A stretch of 64,000 nt of DNA from Atlantibacter hermannii (GTDB taxonomy: Bacteria > Pseudomonadota > Gammaproteobacteria > Enterobacterales > Enterobacteriaceae): contig LR134136.1 in NCBI GenBank assembly GCA_900635495.1, positions 2,914,001 through 2,978,000 on the forward strand. The letters are read 5' to 3'. The position numbers and the translations under genes are program-made. The notes below the pieces were generated by a model. That model made no database searches and had not been told where the DNA came from. It saw nothing but the letters and a program-made list of their open reading frames with translations. This document shows positions 35,882-45,091 of the stretch, piece after piece (position 1 is the first letter of the stretch; every line of letters begins with the position of its first letter).

Positions 35882-35966
35882 AAAAATATCCCGGCGGGGG
35901 CGCCGGGATAAAACTTGCTGAGCAAGAAGAAAGTAAAATTCGTTACACCAGGAAATCTGATGCGAC
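35882..35966 (-). ncRNA. dsrA: DsrA small regulatory RNA
   Basis: Read leftward the segment starts about GTCGCATCAG and contains ATTTCCTGGTGTAACGAAT, the Hfq-dependent region that opens the rpoS leader. It then has CTTCTTGCTCAGCAAG, the second stem-loop that targets hns, and the terminator ATCCCGGCG-CCCCC-GCCGGGAT followed by U residues. The rpoS-pairing part is essentially that of E. coli DsrA. The second loop (CUCAG instead of CUUAAG) and the terminator stem sequence differ. About 85 nt (E. coli 87). DsrA raises RpoS and lowers H-NS at low temperature; ends are estimated by alignment from memory. Confidence 0.93.
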
Positions 35967-35972
35967 ACCCAC

Positions 35973-35999
35973 CATATAGGCAATTATTTTGCATGACAA
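35973..35999 (-). promoter_or_regulatory. Candidate dsrA promoter
   Basis: On the minus strand TTGTCA (35999-35994), a 15-base spacer and TATATG (35978-35973) precede the estimated DsrA 5' end by about seven bases. The spacer is short, so the assignment is tentative. Confidence 0.5.
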
Positions 36000-36187
36000 G
36001 CATATATTCATAATATAAATAGGTAATAATTTAGAATTTGACAGGTTAATGTATCGCTCCCTTGTGCAGGCGCGGCCTGGCGCGAACCCTTATGAAGCAC
36101 CGGCGTGAATAACCCGGCGCGGATTGGGAGTATTCTTAAGACAACTTTAGCCCCTGGTTTTAGTGGCACTATTAATAAGGAATACTT

Positions 36188-37009
36188 ATGCCTTCACCGA
36201 CAGACTCACTGTTGATTGTTTCTGATTTGGATGGATGCCTGATCGACAGCCTTACCCAGGAGTGGACGCAGGCAATCCCTGTGCTCGATCATCTGCGCGA
36301 GCAACATATTCCGGTCATTCTGTGCAGCAGTAAAACAGCGGCGGAAACCATGGCTATTCAGGATGAACTGGGCCTGCAGGGTGAAGCGTTTATTGGCCGA
36401 GAACGGCGCGGTTATTCAGCTTAACGATGAATGGGACGATCACCCCAACTATCCCCGGATGATTAATGGCGACTCCCATGAATCGATCCGTAAAGTGGTG
36501 AATGAACTGCGCCAGACCCATGGGTTTAAGTTCACTACCTATGATGATGTCGACGACGCCATGATTGGCGAGATCACCGGGCTGACGCCGAAGATGATTG
36601 GCCTGGCCAAATTGCAGGAAGCCTCCCAAACGTTGATATGGCGCGACAGCGATGAACGGTTAAAGGTATTTAACGACGAGCTGAATAACCTGGGACTGTG
36701 TATGACGGAAGGCGGGCATTTCTGGCATGTGCTCGACCAGCCGCGGCGGGAAAGGCTCCGCACTCACGTGGCTTATCGATCAATATCGTTATCGTACCGG
36801 GCAACGGCCCACCACCGTCGCCGTCGGCGACAGTCCTAACGATGTCAGTATGCTGGACGTGGCGGATTATGCCGTTATTGTCCAGGGATTCAGCAAGCAG
36901 CCGTCATTGTGAAAATGACGATCCGCAACGGGTGTACCGCACCCGGGCTCGCGGCCCTGAAGGCTGGAGCGAAGGAGTGGAACATGTCATGAACACGCTA
37001 TCCCGTTGA
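36188..37009 (+). CDS. mpgP: Mannosyl-3-phosphoglycerate phosphatase-like HAD protein, frameshifted
   Basis: This is YedP, a haloacid-dehalogenase phosphatase annotated as mannosyl-3-phosphoglycerate phosphatase. HAD motif I is VSDLDGCLID (residues 11-20), motif II is ILCSSKTAAE and the late acidic motif is VAVGDSPNDVSML. Three extra bases break it, near 36395, near 36744 and near 36890-36898. Removing them gives 272 residues (E. coli 271) ending GWSEGVEHVMNTLSR at 37007-37009. The stop overlaps the end of the converging dgcQ by 12 bases. Physiological substrate in enterics is not established. Confidence 0.88.
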
Positions 37010-38662
37010 GCACACGCGATTACGTCCTGCCTGTTTGGCCTGATAAAGACGTCGGTCGGCGATGGATTGCAGATGTTCAAAATCGTAATCGCCTCCGGGG
37101 ATGGCGCAACTGACGCCAAACGAGGCGGTGATACGGATCGTGGTATTCGGTCGCGCCAGAATTTCTTTGCTGTTAAGACGCTCGCGGATGCGTTCGGCGA
37201 TAGCCGCCGCCTCTGGCAGCAGCGTATTCGGCAGCACCACACAAAACTCCTCGCCCCCGACGCGCCCGGCGATATCGTCGCCGCGCAACGCCTTACGTAA
37301 TATTCCCGCCGCATGAATTAACGCCTGATCGCCGGCCTGGTGACCCCAGGTATCATTGATCCGCTTAAAATAATCGAGATCGATTTGAATCAGGCTAAAG
37401 GGCAGCCCCTGGTGCTGGCAACGTGCAGCGATCCGTTTCGCCCGCTCAATAAACGCGCCGCGACTGTACAGGTGGGTGTGTGAGTCATACGAGACGCGCC
37501 AGCGCAGGGTTTCCTGCAACCGGTACATATTACGGACCATACGGCGCAGCACATACCAGGAGCCCAGCAACATCAGGGAAAACAGCAACCACAATATCCC
37601 CAGCACCAGCAGGATACTGCCAAACTCACCGGACAGGCTCTGCTTCAGGGAGTAACTTCTGACCAGCATCCCGTCAAAAAAATTCAGCTTCGCCCAACTC
37701 ACATAGCGACTGCCGATGCGCATGCCACCCTGACTGTGCTGCTTCATTTCCCCGGACAAAATCTCACGATCGCGCTGAGTGAATCCGCTGGCAGCAGGTG
37801 ACGTCGCCGCCGAAGAAGCAATAACCTGAAAATCATTATCGAGCAGTAAAATTTCACCGTTTTCACGGCGAAACATCGCTTCGTTCAGGAAGGTGTTCAT
37901 CGTACCCTGCGGGAAATCCATTGCCAGTACGCCATACCACTGGTTCTGATAATCCAGCGGCAGGCTGGCGGTGATAACGTGGTCGCCTTCCCGGTTTACT
38001 TCTTTGTTGCGGGTCCAGCGAACGCCGCGTTGCGGATTGTTTTGCTGCGTATGACTGTGGAAATAAGGCCGCGTGATTAACCGGTGATAGCGCGAAGCAA
38101 TCGCGTCGGCGGCGGGATGTTGCGCATTAGAAAGAAAAAAACCGGCGCGCGAGGTATAGAAAGTCCGGTGCTGACTCTCCTGCTGCGGGTTGGCGAGCTG
38201 CAGGATCGCCCCAAACTCCAGCGCAGCAATCAGTTCTCTTTCAAGCCGCTGCTCATCACGATTGAGCAGCGGGTTTTTCCGGACATGCTCATCCGAGACG
38301 CCATTGATGGGTAACCCCCGCGTGGCATCCAGGCGGATTTGCCAGGCGTCCGAATGGCGCTGCCGCGAAAATTCCGCCAGCGCCGCATCGGTACGATTGG
38401 TGGATATCGGCGAACTCAGGGCATGCTGCATCGCCGCGCGATAAAACTGGAGTTTGTCGACGCTGTACTGAAGATGGCGATCCAGTGCGGCGGCGATATT
38501 TTGTATGCGGTTTTTTTGGCTTGCGGTCCAGCCATTTTCCAGCACCACCATTTCACGCCATGTCAGCAAGGTGGAGCACAGAAACACCACCAGAAAGCAG
38601 ATATTGACGATTTTAATCGGGTGTTTTAACCGCCACGGATGCTGTTTAGTTTCAGCCGACAC
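36998..38662 (-). CDS. dgcQ: Membrane diguanylate cyclase DgcQ
   Basis: DgcQ (YedQ) makes cyclic di-GMP, favouring cellulose and sessility over motility. It has an N-terminal transmembrane helix (IVNICFLVVFLCSTLLTW), a long periplasmic sensor region (roughly residues 50-340, with HVITASLPLDYQNQWYGVLA), a second helix (ILLVLGILWLLFSLMLLGSWY) and a C-terminal GGDEF domain whose active site is RVGGEEFCVVLP (GGEEF form). I choose GTG 38662 (MSAETKQHPWRL, 554 residues), which has AGGGAG eight bases upstream. An upstream TTG start lacks a ribosome site. Converges on mpgP with a 12-base overlap. Confidence 0.94.
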   Translation of the reverse strand: MSAETKQHPWRLKHPIKIVNICFLVVFLCSTLLTWREMVVLENGWTASQKNRIQNIAAALDRHLQYSVDKLQFYRAAMQHALSSPISTNRTDAALAEFSRQRHSDAWQIRLDATRGLPINGVSDEHVRKNPLLNRDEQRLERELIAALEFGAILQLANPQQESQHRTFYTSRAGFFLSNAQHPAADAIASRYHRLITRPYFHSHTQQNNPQRGVRWTRNKEVNREGDHVITASLPLDYQNQWYGVLAMDFPQGTMNTFLNEAMFRRENGEILLLDNDFQVIASSAATSPAASGFTQRDREILSGEMKQHSQGGMRIGSRYVSWAKLNFFDGMLVRSYSLKQSLSGEFGSILLVLGILWLLFSLMLLGSWYVLRRMVRNMYRLQETLRWRVSYDSHTHLYSRGAFIERAKRIAARCQHQGLPFSLIQIDLDYFKRINDTWGHQAGDQALIHAAGILRKALRGDDIAGRVGGEEFCVVLPNTLLPEAAAIAERIRERLNSKEILARPNTTIRITASFGVSCAIPGGDYDFEHLQSIADRRLYQAKQAGRNRVCSTG

Positions 38663-39008
38663 GCGCAACGCTCCCTGGAAACAGCCCGAGCCGCGCAAGG
38701 CATCGGGGAAGATATTTAAACCTGAAACCGGCAGATAAAAGGGTGCTGATTTCTGTGTCTTACGCTGTCGTACCCGTTCACTCTCAACGCGCCAGAGAGA
38801 TCCGGCTGGTCTTCATCATCAACGCGTGCGACGGGCGGAGATCGTCTGATTTCCCACATCGCGCTACCTTAACTGGCGGCGATGGCGGGCTTCCCGTCGT
38901 TTTTCACTCTGTATAGGTTATATTCTGGCATAACGTCGCGCCTGCGCCGTCAGAATCAGGCGATAAATTAACGGCTGAGGCTGCGTCATACCTGTGCCGG
39001 AAGTGAAA
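38663..39008. other. Intergenic region upstream of dgcQ
   Basis: These 346 bases lie between dgcQ and yodC, both leftward. It should carry the dgcQ promoter; TATAAC-like hexamers near 38910-38930 are possible on the minus strand. No open frame of merit or known RNA was recognised. Confidence 0.4.
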
Positions 39009-39038
39009 TAAAAAGGGAAACCTTTCGGCTTCCCTCTT
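39009..39038 (-). terminator. yodC terminator
   Basis: AAGGGAAACC (39013-39022), loop TTTC, then GGCTTCCCTCTT (39027-39038) form a hairpin; read leftward it ends in a U tract. It lies 33 bases downstream of the yodC stop. Confidence 0.8.
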
Positions 39039-39070
39039 CAATGTCAATGCCCTGCATTGCTGACATGCGG

Positions 39071-39253
39071 TCAGTGGTTTTCTTCTCGTGAAGCCGGTTG
39101 ACCCACCATTAACTCATCTTCACGAAAAGCTTCACGCTGCACGCCGTAACCGTCATACCAGCGGCATTCCACCATGCCGCTGGAGTAACCCGTCACCACC
39201 ATGCGCGGACCACCATTTTTGCGCTTAACCTCATCGCTGACCACAAAGACCAT
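39071..39253 (-). CDS. yodC: Small conserved protein YodC
   Basis: YodC is a 60-residue protein of the DUF2158 family, matching E. coli in length and place. It reads MVFVVSDEVKRKNGGPRMVV and contains VECRWYDGYGVQREAFREDE, with one Cys and a WYDG motif shared by the family. Function unknown. The start follows GGAGGCAGGT. Confidence 0.93.
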   Translation of the reverse strand: MVFVVSDEVKRKNGGPRMVVTGYSSGMVECRWYDGYGVQREAFREDELMVGQPASREENH

Positions 39254-39344
39254 ACCTGCCTCCTTAATCAGTGTGAAACGATTACAACATAGTCAATTAT
39301 GGTGATCTTTGCCTGGTTCCTTCAGTGATTTTGGAGGAAAAATC

Positions 39345-40268
39345 CTAATGGGCTGGTTTGCCGCGCAGCCGACCAATCAGGTTCACGACCACCAGCACAA
39401 TCGTTCCGATGATGAATCCCCACCACCAGATTGAATAACAATGGTAACAGCGCTTGCCCGATCCCGCCGCCCTGCTCCGCCAGTGTTCAATGGCATGATG
39501 CACCGGCGCAAAACCGTGAACCACAATACCGCCGCCGACCAGGAACATTGCCAGGGTGCCGAGAATCGATAACGCTTTCATTAACCACGGAGCGGTAACC
39601 AGCAGCGCTTTACCGATACCTTTGGCGATTGCCGACGATTTTTTCTCCAGCCAGAAACCCAGATCGTCGAGTTTAACAATGACGCCGACAATCCCATAAA
39701 CGCCAATGGTCACCACAATCGCGATACCGGACAGTACCAGCACCTGATTCAGAAGCGGCGCATCCGCCACAATGCCCAGCGTGATCGCTACGATCTCCGC
39801 CGACAGTATGAAATCGGTACGAATTGCGCCTTTGACTTTATCGCGCTCATACACCAGCGGGTCCTGCGCGGCGATAGCGTCAAGACGCGCCTGCCGCTCT
39901 TCCGGCGTTTCTTTATGTTTACGCGCCTGCCAGGAGTGCACGACTTTTTCGACGCCTTCAAAGCATAAAAACGCGCCGCCCACCATCAGCAGCGGCGTAA
40001 TTGCCCAGGGCGCGAATGCGCTAATAATCAGGGCCAGCGGCACCAGAATCAGCTTATTGAGAAACGAGCCTTTCGCCACACTCCAGACCACAGGCAATTC
40101 GCGGTTTGCCCTGACGCCGGAGACCTGCTGGGCGTTCAGCGACAAATCGTCTCCGAGAACGCCTGCGGTTTTTTTTGCCGCCAGTTTGCCCATCATCGAC
40201 ACATCATCAAGTAGCGTGGCGATATCATCCAGTAATGTTAATAAACTACTCCCGGCCAAAGTGAACAT
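39345..40268 (-). CDS. yedI: Inner membrane protein YedI (DUF808)
   Basis: YedI is a 307-residue polytopic membrane protein of the DUF808 family (E. coli 305). It begins with LLTLLDDIATLLDDVSMMGKLA, a family-typical Asp-rich helix. Several membrane segments follow (LVPLALIISAFAPWAITPLL; VLVLSGIAIVVTIGVYGIVG; SILGTLAMFLVGGGIVVHGF; FIIGTIVLVVVNLIGRLRG). Residues KHKETPEERQARLDAIAAQD form a charged cytoplasmic loop. No function is established. Confidence 0.94.
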   Translation of the reverse strand: MFTLAGSSLLTLLDDIATLLDDVSMMGKLAAKKTAGVLGDDLSLNAQQVSGVRANRELPVVWSVAKGSFLNKLILVPLALIISAFAPWAITPLLMVGGAFLCFEGVEKVVHSWQARKHKETPEERQARLDAIAAQDPLVYERDKVKGAIRTDFILSAEIVAITLGIVADAPLLNQVLVLSGIAIVVTIGVYGIVGVIVKLDDLGFWLEKKSSAIAKGIGKALLVTAPWLMKALSILGTLAMFLVGGGIVVHGFAPVHHAIEHWRSRAAGSGKRCYHCYSIWWWGFIIGTIVLVVVNLIGRLRGKPAH

Positions 40269-40616
40269 CCTTCTGTATGGTTTTATTGCCCCAAAGTATG
40301 GAACAAAAGCAGGGTGAGCGGTATTAAACTCTGCGGCTATCAGAATGTTGAACAGCGGCCGCTGGTTATTCCTGCGCCATCCGCTCCGCTCACATGAGCA
40401 GTTTTCATTAATAACACTGTCAACAATTATTTAACGCATTTAGAACATTAAAACCCTCGCAACTGATATAATTTTCGCGTTCACTATAAGCCCGTTATGC
40501 TTCCGCGATGGCGTGCGTTATTCACATCGATCCCCGTGAAGTGTCTCGTTTTTCTTATTTTGGCGTCGCCCTTGCAGCGATGCGTTGGCGTTTTCTTAAT
40601 CAAGTCGTGAGGGAGT
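40269..40616. other. Divergent promoter region of yedI and yedA
   Basis: These 348 noncoding bases separate the divergent genes. TATAAT at 40467-40472 is a candidate -10 for yedA; its -35 is poor. Nothing else was recognised. Confidence 0.4.
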
Positions 40617-41528
40617 ATGCGTTTCGGAAAACTGTTGCCTCTTATCGGGGCACTCTTTGCGTTGTATATCATTTGGGGTTCGACCTATTTCGCGATTGCC
40701 GTTGGGGTTAAAAGCTGGCCGCCGTTTCTGATGGCTGGCGTGCGGTTTGTCGCGGCGGGCTCTGTGCTACTGGCATTTCTGCTGGCAACCGGCCATAAAT
40801 TGCCTGCCATGCGTCCGATGCTAAACGCCGCCATGATTGGCGTGCTGCTGTTAGCGGTAGGGAACGGTTTTGTGACCGTTGCGGAACACCAGAACGTTCC
40901 GTCCGGGATTGCCGCGGTAATGGTGGCGACCGTACCGCTCTTTACCCTCATTTTTAGCCGCTTTTTTGGCATTCAAACCCGCAAACTGGAGTGGTTGGGC
41001 ATTGCCATAGGCCTTGCCGGTATCGTCTTGCTTAACAGCGGCGGCAACCTCAACGGTAATCCCTGGGGTGCGTTGCTTATTCTGATTGGCTCGCTGAGCT
41101 GGGCTTTTGGCTCCGTCTACGGTTCACGGATTGAATTGCCGGTTGGCATGATGGCAGGCGCGATTGAGATGCTTTCCGCCGGGATTATACTTCTGCTGGC
41201 TTCTCTGTTAACCGGTGAAAAACTGACGGCAGTGCCCGATCTGTCCGGCTTCCTTGCGCTCGGATATCTGACGGTTTTTGGTTCACTTATCGCAATCAAT
41301 GCGTATATGTTTTTAATTCGCAACGTAACGCCAGCGGTGGCGACCAGCTATGCCTACGTTAACCCGGTGGTGGCGGTTCTGCTGGGCACCAGTTTCGGCG
41401 GCGAAAGCCTGTCGAGAACAGAATGGCTGGCGCTGGGGATTATTATCTTCGCGGTGATACTGGTCACGCTGGGTAAATATCTGTTTCCGGCAAAGCCGGT
41501 CATTAAGTCCTGCTCCACCGGGAAATAA
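40617..41528 (+). CDS. yedA: EamA-family exporter YedA
   Basis: YedA is a 303-residue drug/metabolite-superfamily transporter with two EamA domains and about ten transmembrane helices. It begins LLPLIGALFALYIIWGSTYF with the family IWGSTYFAI motif. The second repeat contains ALLILIGSLSWAFGSVYGSR and AVATSYAYVNPVVAVLLGTS. It probably exports small metabolites; the substrate is unknown. The start ATG 40617 follows GAGGGAGT. Confidence 0.95.
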   Translation: MRFGKLLPLIGALFALYIIWGSTYFAIAVGVKSWPPFLMAGVRFVAAGSVLLAFLLATGHKLPAMRPMLNAAMIGVLLLAVGNGFVTVAEHQNVPSGIAAVMVATVPLFTLIFSRFFGIQTRKLEWLGIAIGLAGIVLLNSGGNLNGNPWGALLILIGSLSWAFGSVYGSRIELPVGMMAGAIEMLSAGIILLLASLLTGEKLTAVPDLSGFLALGYLTVFGSLIAINAYMFLIRNVTPAVATSYAYVNPVVAVLLGTSFGGESLSRTEWLALGIIIFAVILVTLGKYLFPAKPVIKSCSTGK

Positions 41529-41531
41529 CGC

Positions 41532-41999
41532 TTACAGGGCATGGATGCCCTGTGTGTCGATTTCAGCCATGTCTCCGCCGTCGCAGACCCACTCTTCAAT
41601 CCGCTCGCATAACGCCGCATCCGTGAGTTTAAGCCGACCGCGTAAGGCGCATTCCCAAATGATTAATACCCGCCATCCTTCTGCACGCAACTGCTCTGCA
41701 TCCCGCCTGTCACGTGCGACATTACCGTTGATTTTTGTCATCCAGAATTCGGTGCGGGTGGCGGGAACCTTGAATAAATAGCAGTGATGGCGGTGCCAGA
41801 AGCAGCCGTGTGTAAAGATGACGCAGCGGTATTCATCAATCACAAAGTCGGGCTTTCCGGCGAGCGAGGCGTCCTGCGCGCGCCAGTTAAAGCCGATTGA
41901 TGTCAGTAACGGCGCGATGCGTTTCTCAATGGCGGTGTCACGCGTGGCAATCGCCCGCATATTTTTGCTGCGTATCGCCTTACTGTGAACATCCGCCAT
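41532..41999 (-). CDS. vsr: Very short patch repair endonuclease Vsr
   Basis: Vsr nicks DNA at T:G mismatches arising from deamination of Dcm-methylated cytosine. It has 155 residues (E. coli 156). The core FVIDEYRCVIFTHGCFWHRH contains the catalytic Asp and metal/phosphate-contacting His residues, with WRVLIIWECALRGRLKLTD later. It starts MADVHSKAIRSKNMRAIATR. It begins three bases after the dcm stop, instead of overlapping dcm as in E. coli K-12. Confidence 0.96.
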   Translation of the reverse strand: MADVHSKAIRSKNMRAIATRDTAIEKRIAPLLTSIGFNWRAQDASLAGKPDFVIDEYRCVIFTHGCFWHRHHCYLFKVPATRTEFWMTKINGNVARDRRDAEQLRAEGWRVLIIWECALRGRLKLTDAALCERIEEWVCDGGDMAEIDTQGIHAL

Positions 42000-42002
42000 C
42001 CG

Positions 42003-43418
42003 TCACTCCTTTCGCTGCGCTACCGCCTGAAGTATGCGTGATTCAAGAAGTTTAGCGACTGCCGCGAAAACCGGCACCACCACGGAGTTGCCAAACTGCC
42101 GGTAGGCCTGGGTATCGGATACCGGAATTCGGAACTGTTGTTGCATCGGCGATTCGAAGCCCATCAGCCTCGCGCATTCACGCGGCGTCAACCGGCGTGG
42201 GCGTTGCAACTGATTTGTCGGGTCGTCGAAATCCGCTTCGCCCAGCGCTTTATCCCAGCCCCGATCCACCAGAATTTCCGCGCCGTCTTTGTAATAACGC
42301 GCCGATAAAGTGCGCGCTACGCTCAGCGGATCCTGCGGATTCACCATGCCAAACCCAAAACCGTTGCCTTTGGCCTGATGCTTTTTCGCGTAGCGATAAA
42401 GGTATTTCCATAATATCGGGCTCAGGATGTAACGCGCATCAACGTCGCTGTCGAGAAGTTCGCCCAGCGCGGGGCGTTTTTGAGGATAAAACCGACTGAT
42501 GTCGCGCAGCGTAAAGCCAGGATGCAGATTGAGATCGCGCCTGAATCCTACCAGTACAATACGTTCACGGTGCTGGGGAAGAAAATGTTTACCGTCGATG
42601 ATTTTCGGATCGTCCGGGCCGAAGTCGTGGGCGTTCGCCACTTCATATCCCAGTTCATCAAGGGTCTGCATAATGATGCGAAAGGTGTTGCCATTGTCAT
42701 GGCTTTTGAGGTTCTTCACGTTCTCAAGAACAAAAATCGCAGGCTTTTTGGCAGCGATAATCCGCGCCACATCGAAAAACAACGTGCCTTGCGTGTCGCA
42801 GGCAAAACCATGGGCGCGACCCAGCGCGTTTTTCTTGGAGACGCCCGCGAGTGAGAACGGCTGACAAGGAAAGCCCGCCAGCAGGACATCGTGATCGGGC
42901 ATGACGGCATCAATATGTCGGAACGCCGCGTCGTCCGTCACATCCGGCTGGTTACTCAGCGTCACGTCACGAATATCTTCATTAAAGGTGTGATGAAGAG
43001 GGTCGCAATACAGGTTAGCTTTATACGTGCGTACCGCGTGTTTATTCCACTCGCTGGTAAACACGCACTGCCCGCCTATGGATTCAAAACCCCGGCGAAT
43101 GCCGCCAATGCCCGCAAACAGATCGACAAAACGGAACGCATAGTGCGGATGATGCTGTGGCGGCAGCGGCAAATGAACCGCCAGCCGGGCGGCTTCAGCG
43201 GGGGTGATCCGCACAACATGCTCTCCCGCCAGCTCTTTTTTCAGGTGAGTGCGATTCCACATTTGCACGCCGATGTCGTTTAACATCTTTAAGAGCGTTT
43301 TGGTGTCGTAAATCTCGCTCAGTTTGCGTAAAACAGCAGCAGAAGAGTGATACGCGTCAAGCGCGGCGGCAGCGTTGTGCGCCGTAGCAGGTTGATTTTC
43401 CAGCATTACATAAGCCAT
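42003..43418 (-). CDS. dcm: DNA (cytosine-5) methyltransferase Dcm
   Basis: Dcm methylates the inner cytosine of CCWGG. It has 471 residues. The cytosine methyltransferase motifs are clear: I FVDLFAGIGGIRRGFE, IV LAGFPCQPFSLAG with the catalytic Cys, VI FVLENVKNL, and X YRQFGNSVVVP near the end. The C-terminus is IVs ...KLLESRILQAVAQRKE, shorter than the K-12 tail that overlaps vsr. The gene is paired with vsr, which repairs its mutagenic product. Confidence 0.97.
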   Translation of the reverse strand: MAYVMLENQPATAHNAAAALDAYHSSAAVLRKLSEIYDTKTLLKMLNDIGVQMWNRTHLKKELAGEHVVRITPAEAARLAVHLPLPPQHHPHYAFRFVDLFAGIGGIRRGFESIGGQCVFTSEWNKHAVRTYKANLYCDPLHHTFNEDIRDVTLSNQPDVTDDAAFRHIDAVMPDHDVLLAGFPCQPFSLAGVSKKNALGRAHGFACDTQGTLFFDVARIIAAKKPAIFVLENVKNLKSHDNGNTFRIIMQTLDELGYEVANAHDFGPDDPKIIDGKHFLPQHRERIVLVGFRRDLNLHPGFTLRDISRFYPQKRPALGELLDSDVDARYILSPILWKYLYRYAKKHQAKGNGFGFGMVNPQDPLSVARTLSARYYKDGAEILVDRGWDKALGEADFDDPTNQLQRPRRLTPRECARLMGFESPMQQQFRIPVSDTQAYRQFGNSVVVPVFAAVAKLLESRILQAVAQRKE

Positions 43419-43477
43419 TCGGGAGCAATTAACATAAGAGTATCATAAAACCCGCCGCGACCGGTCGCCGCATCGTT

Positions 43478-44164
43478 TCACAACGAGAAACGACGCAACA
43501 CCTCTTCATCCAGCGCCAAATGATCGCCGCGCAGCTCGCTGCTGAGCTTCGCCATAAACGTCACCAGGAAGTTGGCGTTATGACGGGCCAGCGCCCTGCC
43601 CTTTTCCGTCTGCATGGTTTCCGGCAGTTTAAGGAGTTTGCTCTGGAAATGATCCAGCGCCCAGCGCCTGTCGTCGAGTTTGCGATGCGTCGCGAAAGGA
43701 TCGTCAGCATCAAATAACGGATTCGCAAGTTGACCGGATACATAAAACACCCGCGCCAGGCCAATTGCTCCAAGCGCTTCAAGACGGTCTGCGTCCTGAA
43801 CGATTTTGGCTTCATGGCTTTGCGGCGCAATGCCGGCGCTAAAACTATGGGCTTCAATGGCGTGCGCCACGCCCGGGTAGAGCGCAACCGGGAATTCAGG
43901 GAACTCGCTGGCAAGCAGTGCCAGTGTGCGCTTTGCTGCAAGACGGGAAGACAGGTGCCGTTCAGGATGATTTTTCGGCAAACTGACAATGTCATGAAAA
44001 TAACAGGCCGTCAGTATGATTAACGGCTCTGCCTGGGCGCCCATTATACGCTGCGCGGTTCCCCACACGCGTCGAAAATGGGCGATATCATGCGCGCCGT
44101 CTTCGTCAGTAAAGTGTTCTTGCAGATAACGTTCGTATTTACTTTGCCAGTCATCCAGTATCAT
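43478..44164 (-). CDS. yedJ: HD-domain phosphohydrolase YedJ
   Basis: YedJ is a 228-residue HD-superfamily hydrolase. The metal-binding residues appear as DIAHFRRVW (His), CYFHDIVSL (HD pair), and a later Asp in VQDADRLEALGAIG. I use ATG 44164 (MILDDWQSKYERY), which has GGAG six bases upstream; a start 13 codons earlier has none. It follows dcm-vsr as in E. coli. Likely acts on nucleotides or other phosphoesters; substrate unknown. Confidence 0.94.
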   Translation of the reverse strand: MILDDWQSKYERYLQEHFTDEDGAHDIAHFRRVWGTAQRIMGAQAEPLIILTACYFHDIVSLPKNHPERHLSSRLAAKRTLALLASEFPEFPVALYPGVAHAIEAHSFSAGIAPQSHEAKIVQDADRLEALGAIGLARVFYVSGQLANPLFDADDPFATHRKLDDRRWALDHFQSKLLKLPETMQTEKGRALARHNANFLVTFMAKLSSELRGDHLALDEEVLRRFSL

Positions 44165-44217
44165 CACGGCGCTCCTGGAAATTGCGATGGCCGATGCTAA
44201 CACGTTATCCGGGAAAA

Positions 44218-44503
44218 TTAATCACGCCGAGGACGGGTGTACCACGCCACCGCACCCAGCACCGCGCCGATAGCGCTCATCACCGTGGCGCCAAGCAGTG
44301 CGCCCAACCATTTACCCGACGCCGTCGCCATAGACCAGTCCGACGTGGCACCTGGCGGCGCCTCTATACCGCTGACGATCCACAAATAGCGCGCCATAAC
44401 CCATAAAAAATAACCGAAGTACGCATAAAACGCCCATAGCGCCAGTTTTCCGCCGGGGCTGCGTTGATTCCTTTCTTCCTTGCTGAAACCTAATTTTGCT
44501 CAT
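44218..44503 (-). CDS. yedR: YedR-like small inner membrane protein, one frameshift
   Basis: After removing one base from the T run at 44494-44497 the sequence reads MSKLGFSKEERNQRSPGGK, then a transmembrane segment LALWAFYAYFGYFLWVMARY. A short loop follows (LWIVSGIEAPPGATSDW), then a second helix (LGALLGATVMSAIGAVLGAV) and a basic end RPRRD; 94 residues. The position next to yedJ and the two-helix pattern suggest YedR; sequence identity was judged only from memory. The product probably sits in the inner membrane; function unknown. Confidence 0.65.
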
Positions 44504-45091
44504 ACTCAAAATTGCCATCAGGGTTTGTGATTTTAGTCACACATTTTCACTCTGTGAAAGATCTTTTCCTCTGATTTCTGAATTAAAGAAACCGTTAATA
44601 TTGCTCCTTCGTGGGAAGTTCATTTTCAAACAGGCCCTTTTATTGTCCAATAAAAGACATTGATGTAAAAATTTGATACAGCATCTTTTGCGCTTAAACG
44701 TAAACACATTTATTAAAATACACCCTGATATTATTCACGTGATAAATACATCGCATTAATAACTGGCAAAATTTTCTCTACACTTGCCATTTTTTAAGAT
44801 AAATACGTACAAATTGTCATAAAAATAACCGTAAAAAATAAATGCCATTAATTAGTGATTGAAATGCAGAAACCCATAATATCTTCAATAAATACAACAG
44901 GATATATAAATAAATTCTTCTTATGTAATTAATGAAAGTATTTCTAAAACACATATTTACGCACTTGATTATTATTTTGAAATATCTAGAAAAATTAAGT
45001 TACATATAATTTAGCTAAAAATTTTGGCGTGACCCGTTAATATCCCGGTGCATATCAACGCGTCTTTTAGAAACATTACAAGGAAAGCAAT
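44504..45091. other. AT-rich leader of the porin gene
   Basis: These 588 bases have no gene and very high A/T content, with many A and T runs and short direct repeats of TAAATA. Porin genes of the OmpS1/YedS type are silenced by H-NS and activated by LeuO and OmpR in Salmonella, and this composition fits such control. I could not define individual sites. Confidence 0.5.
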
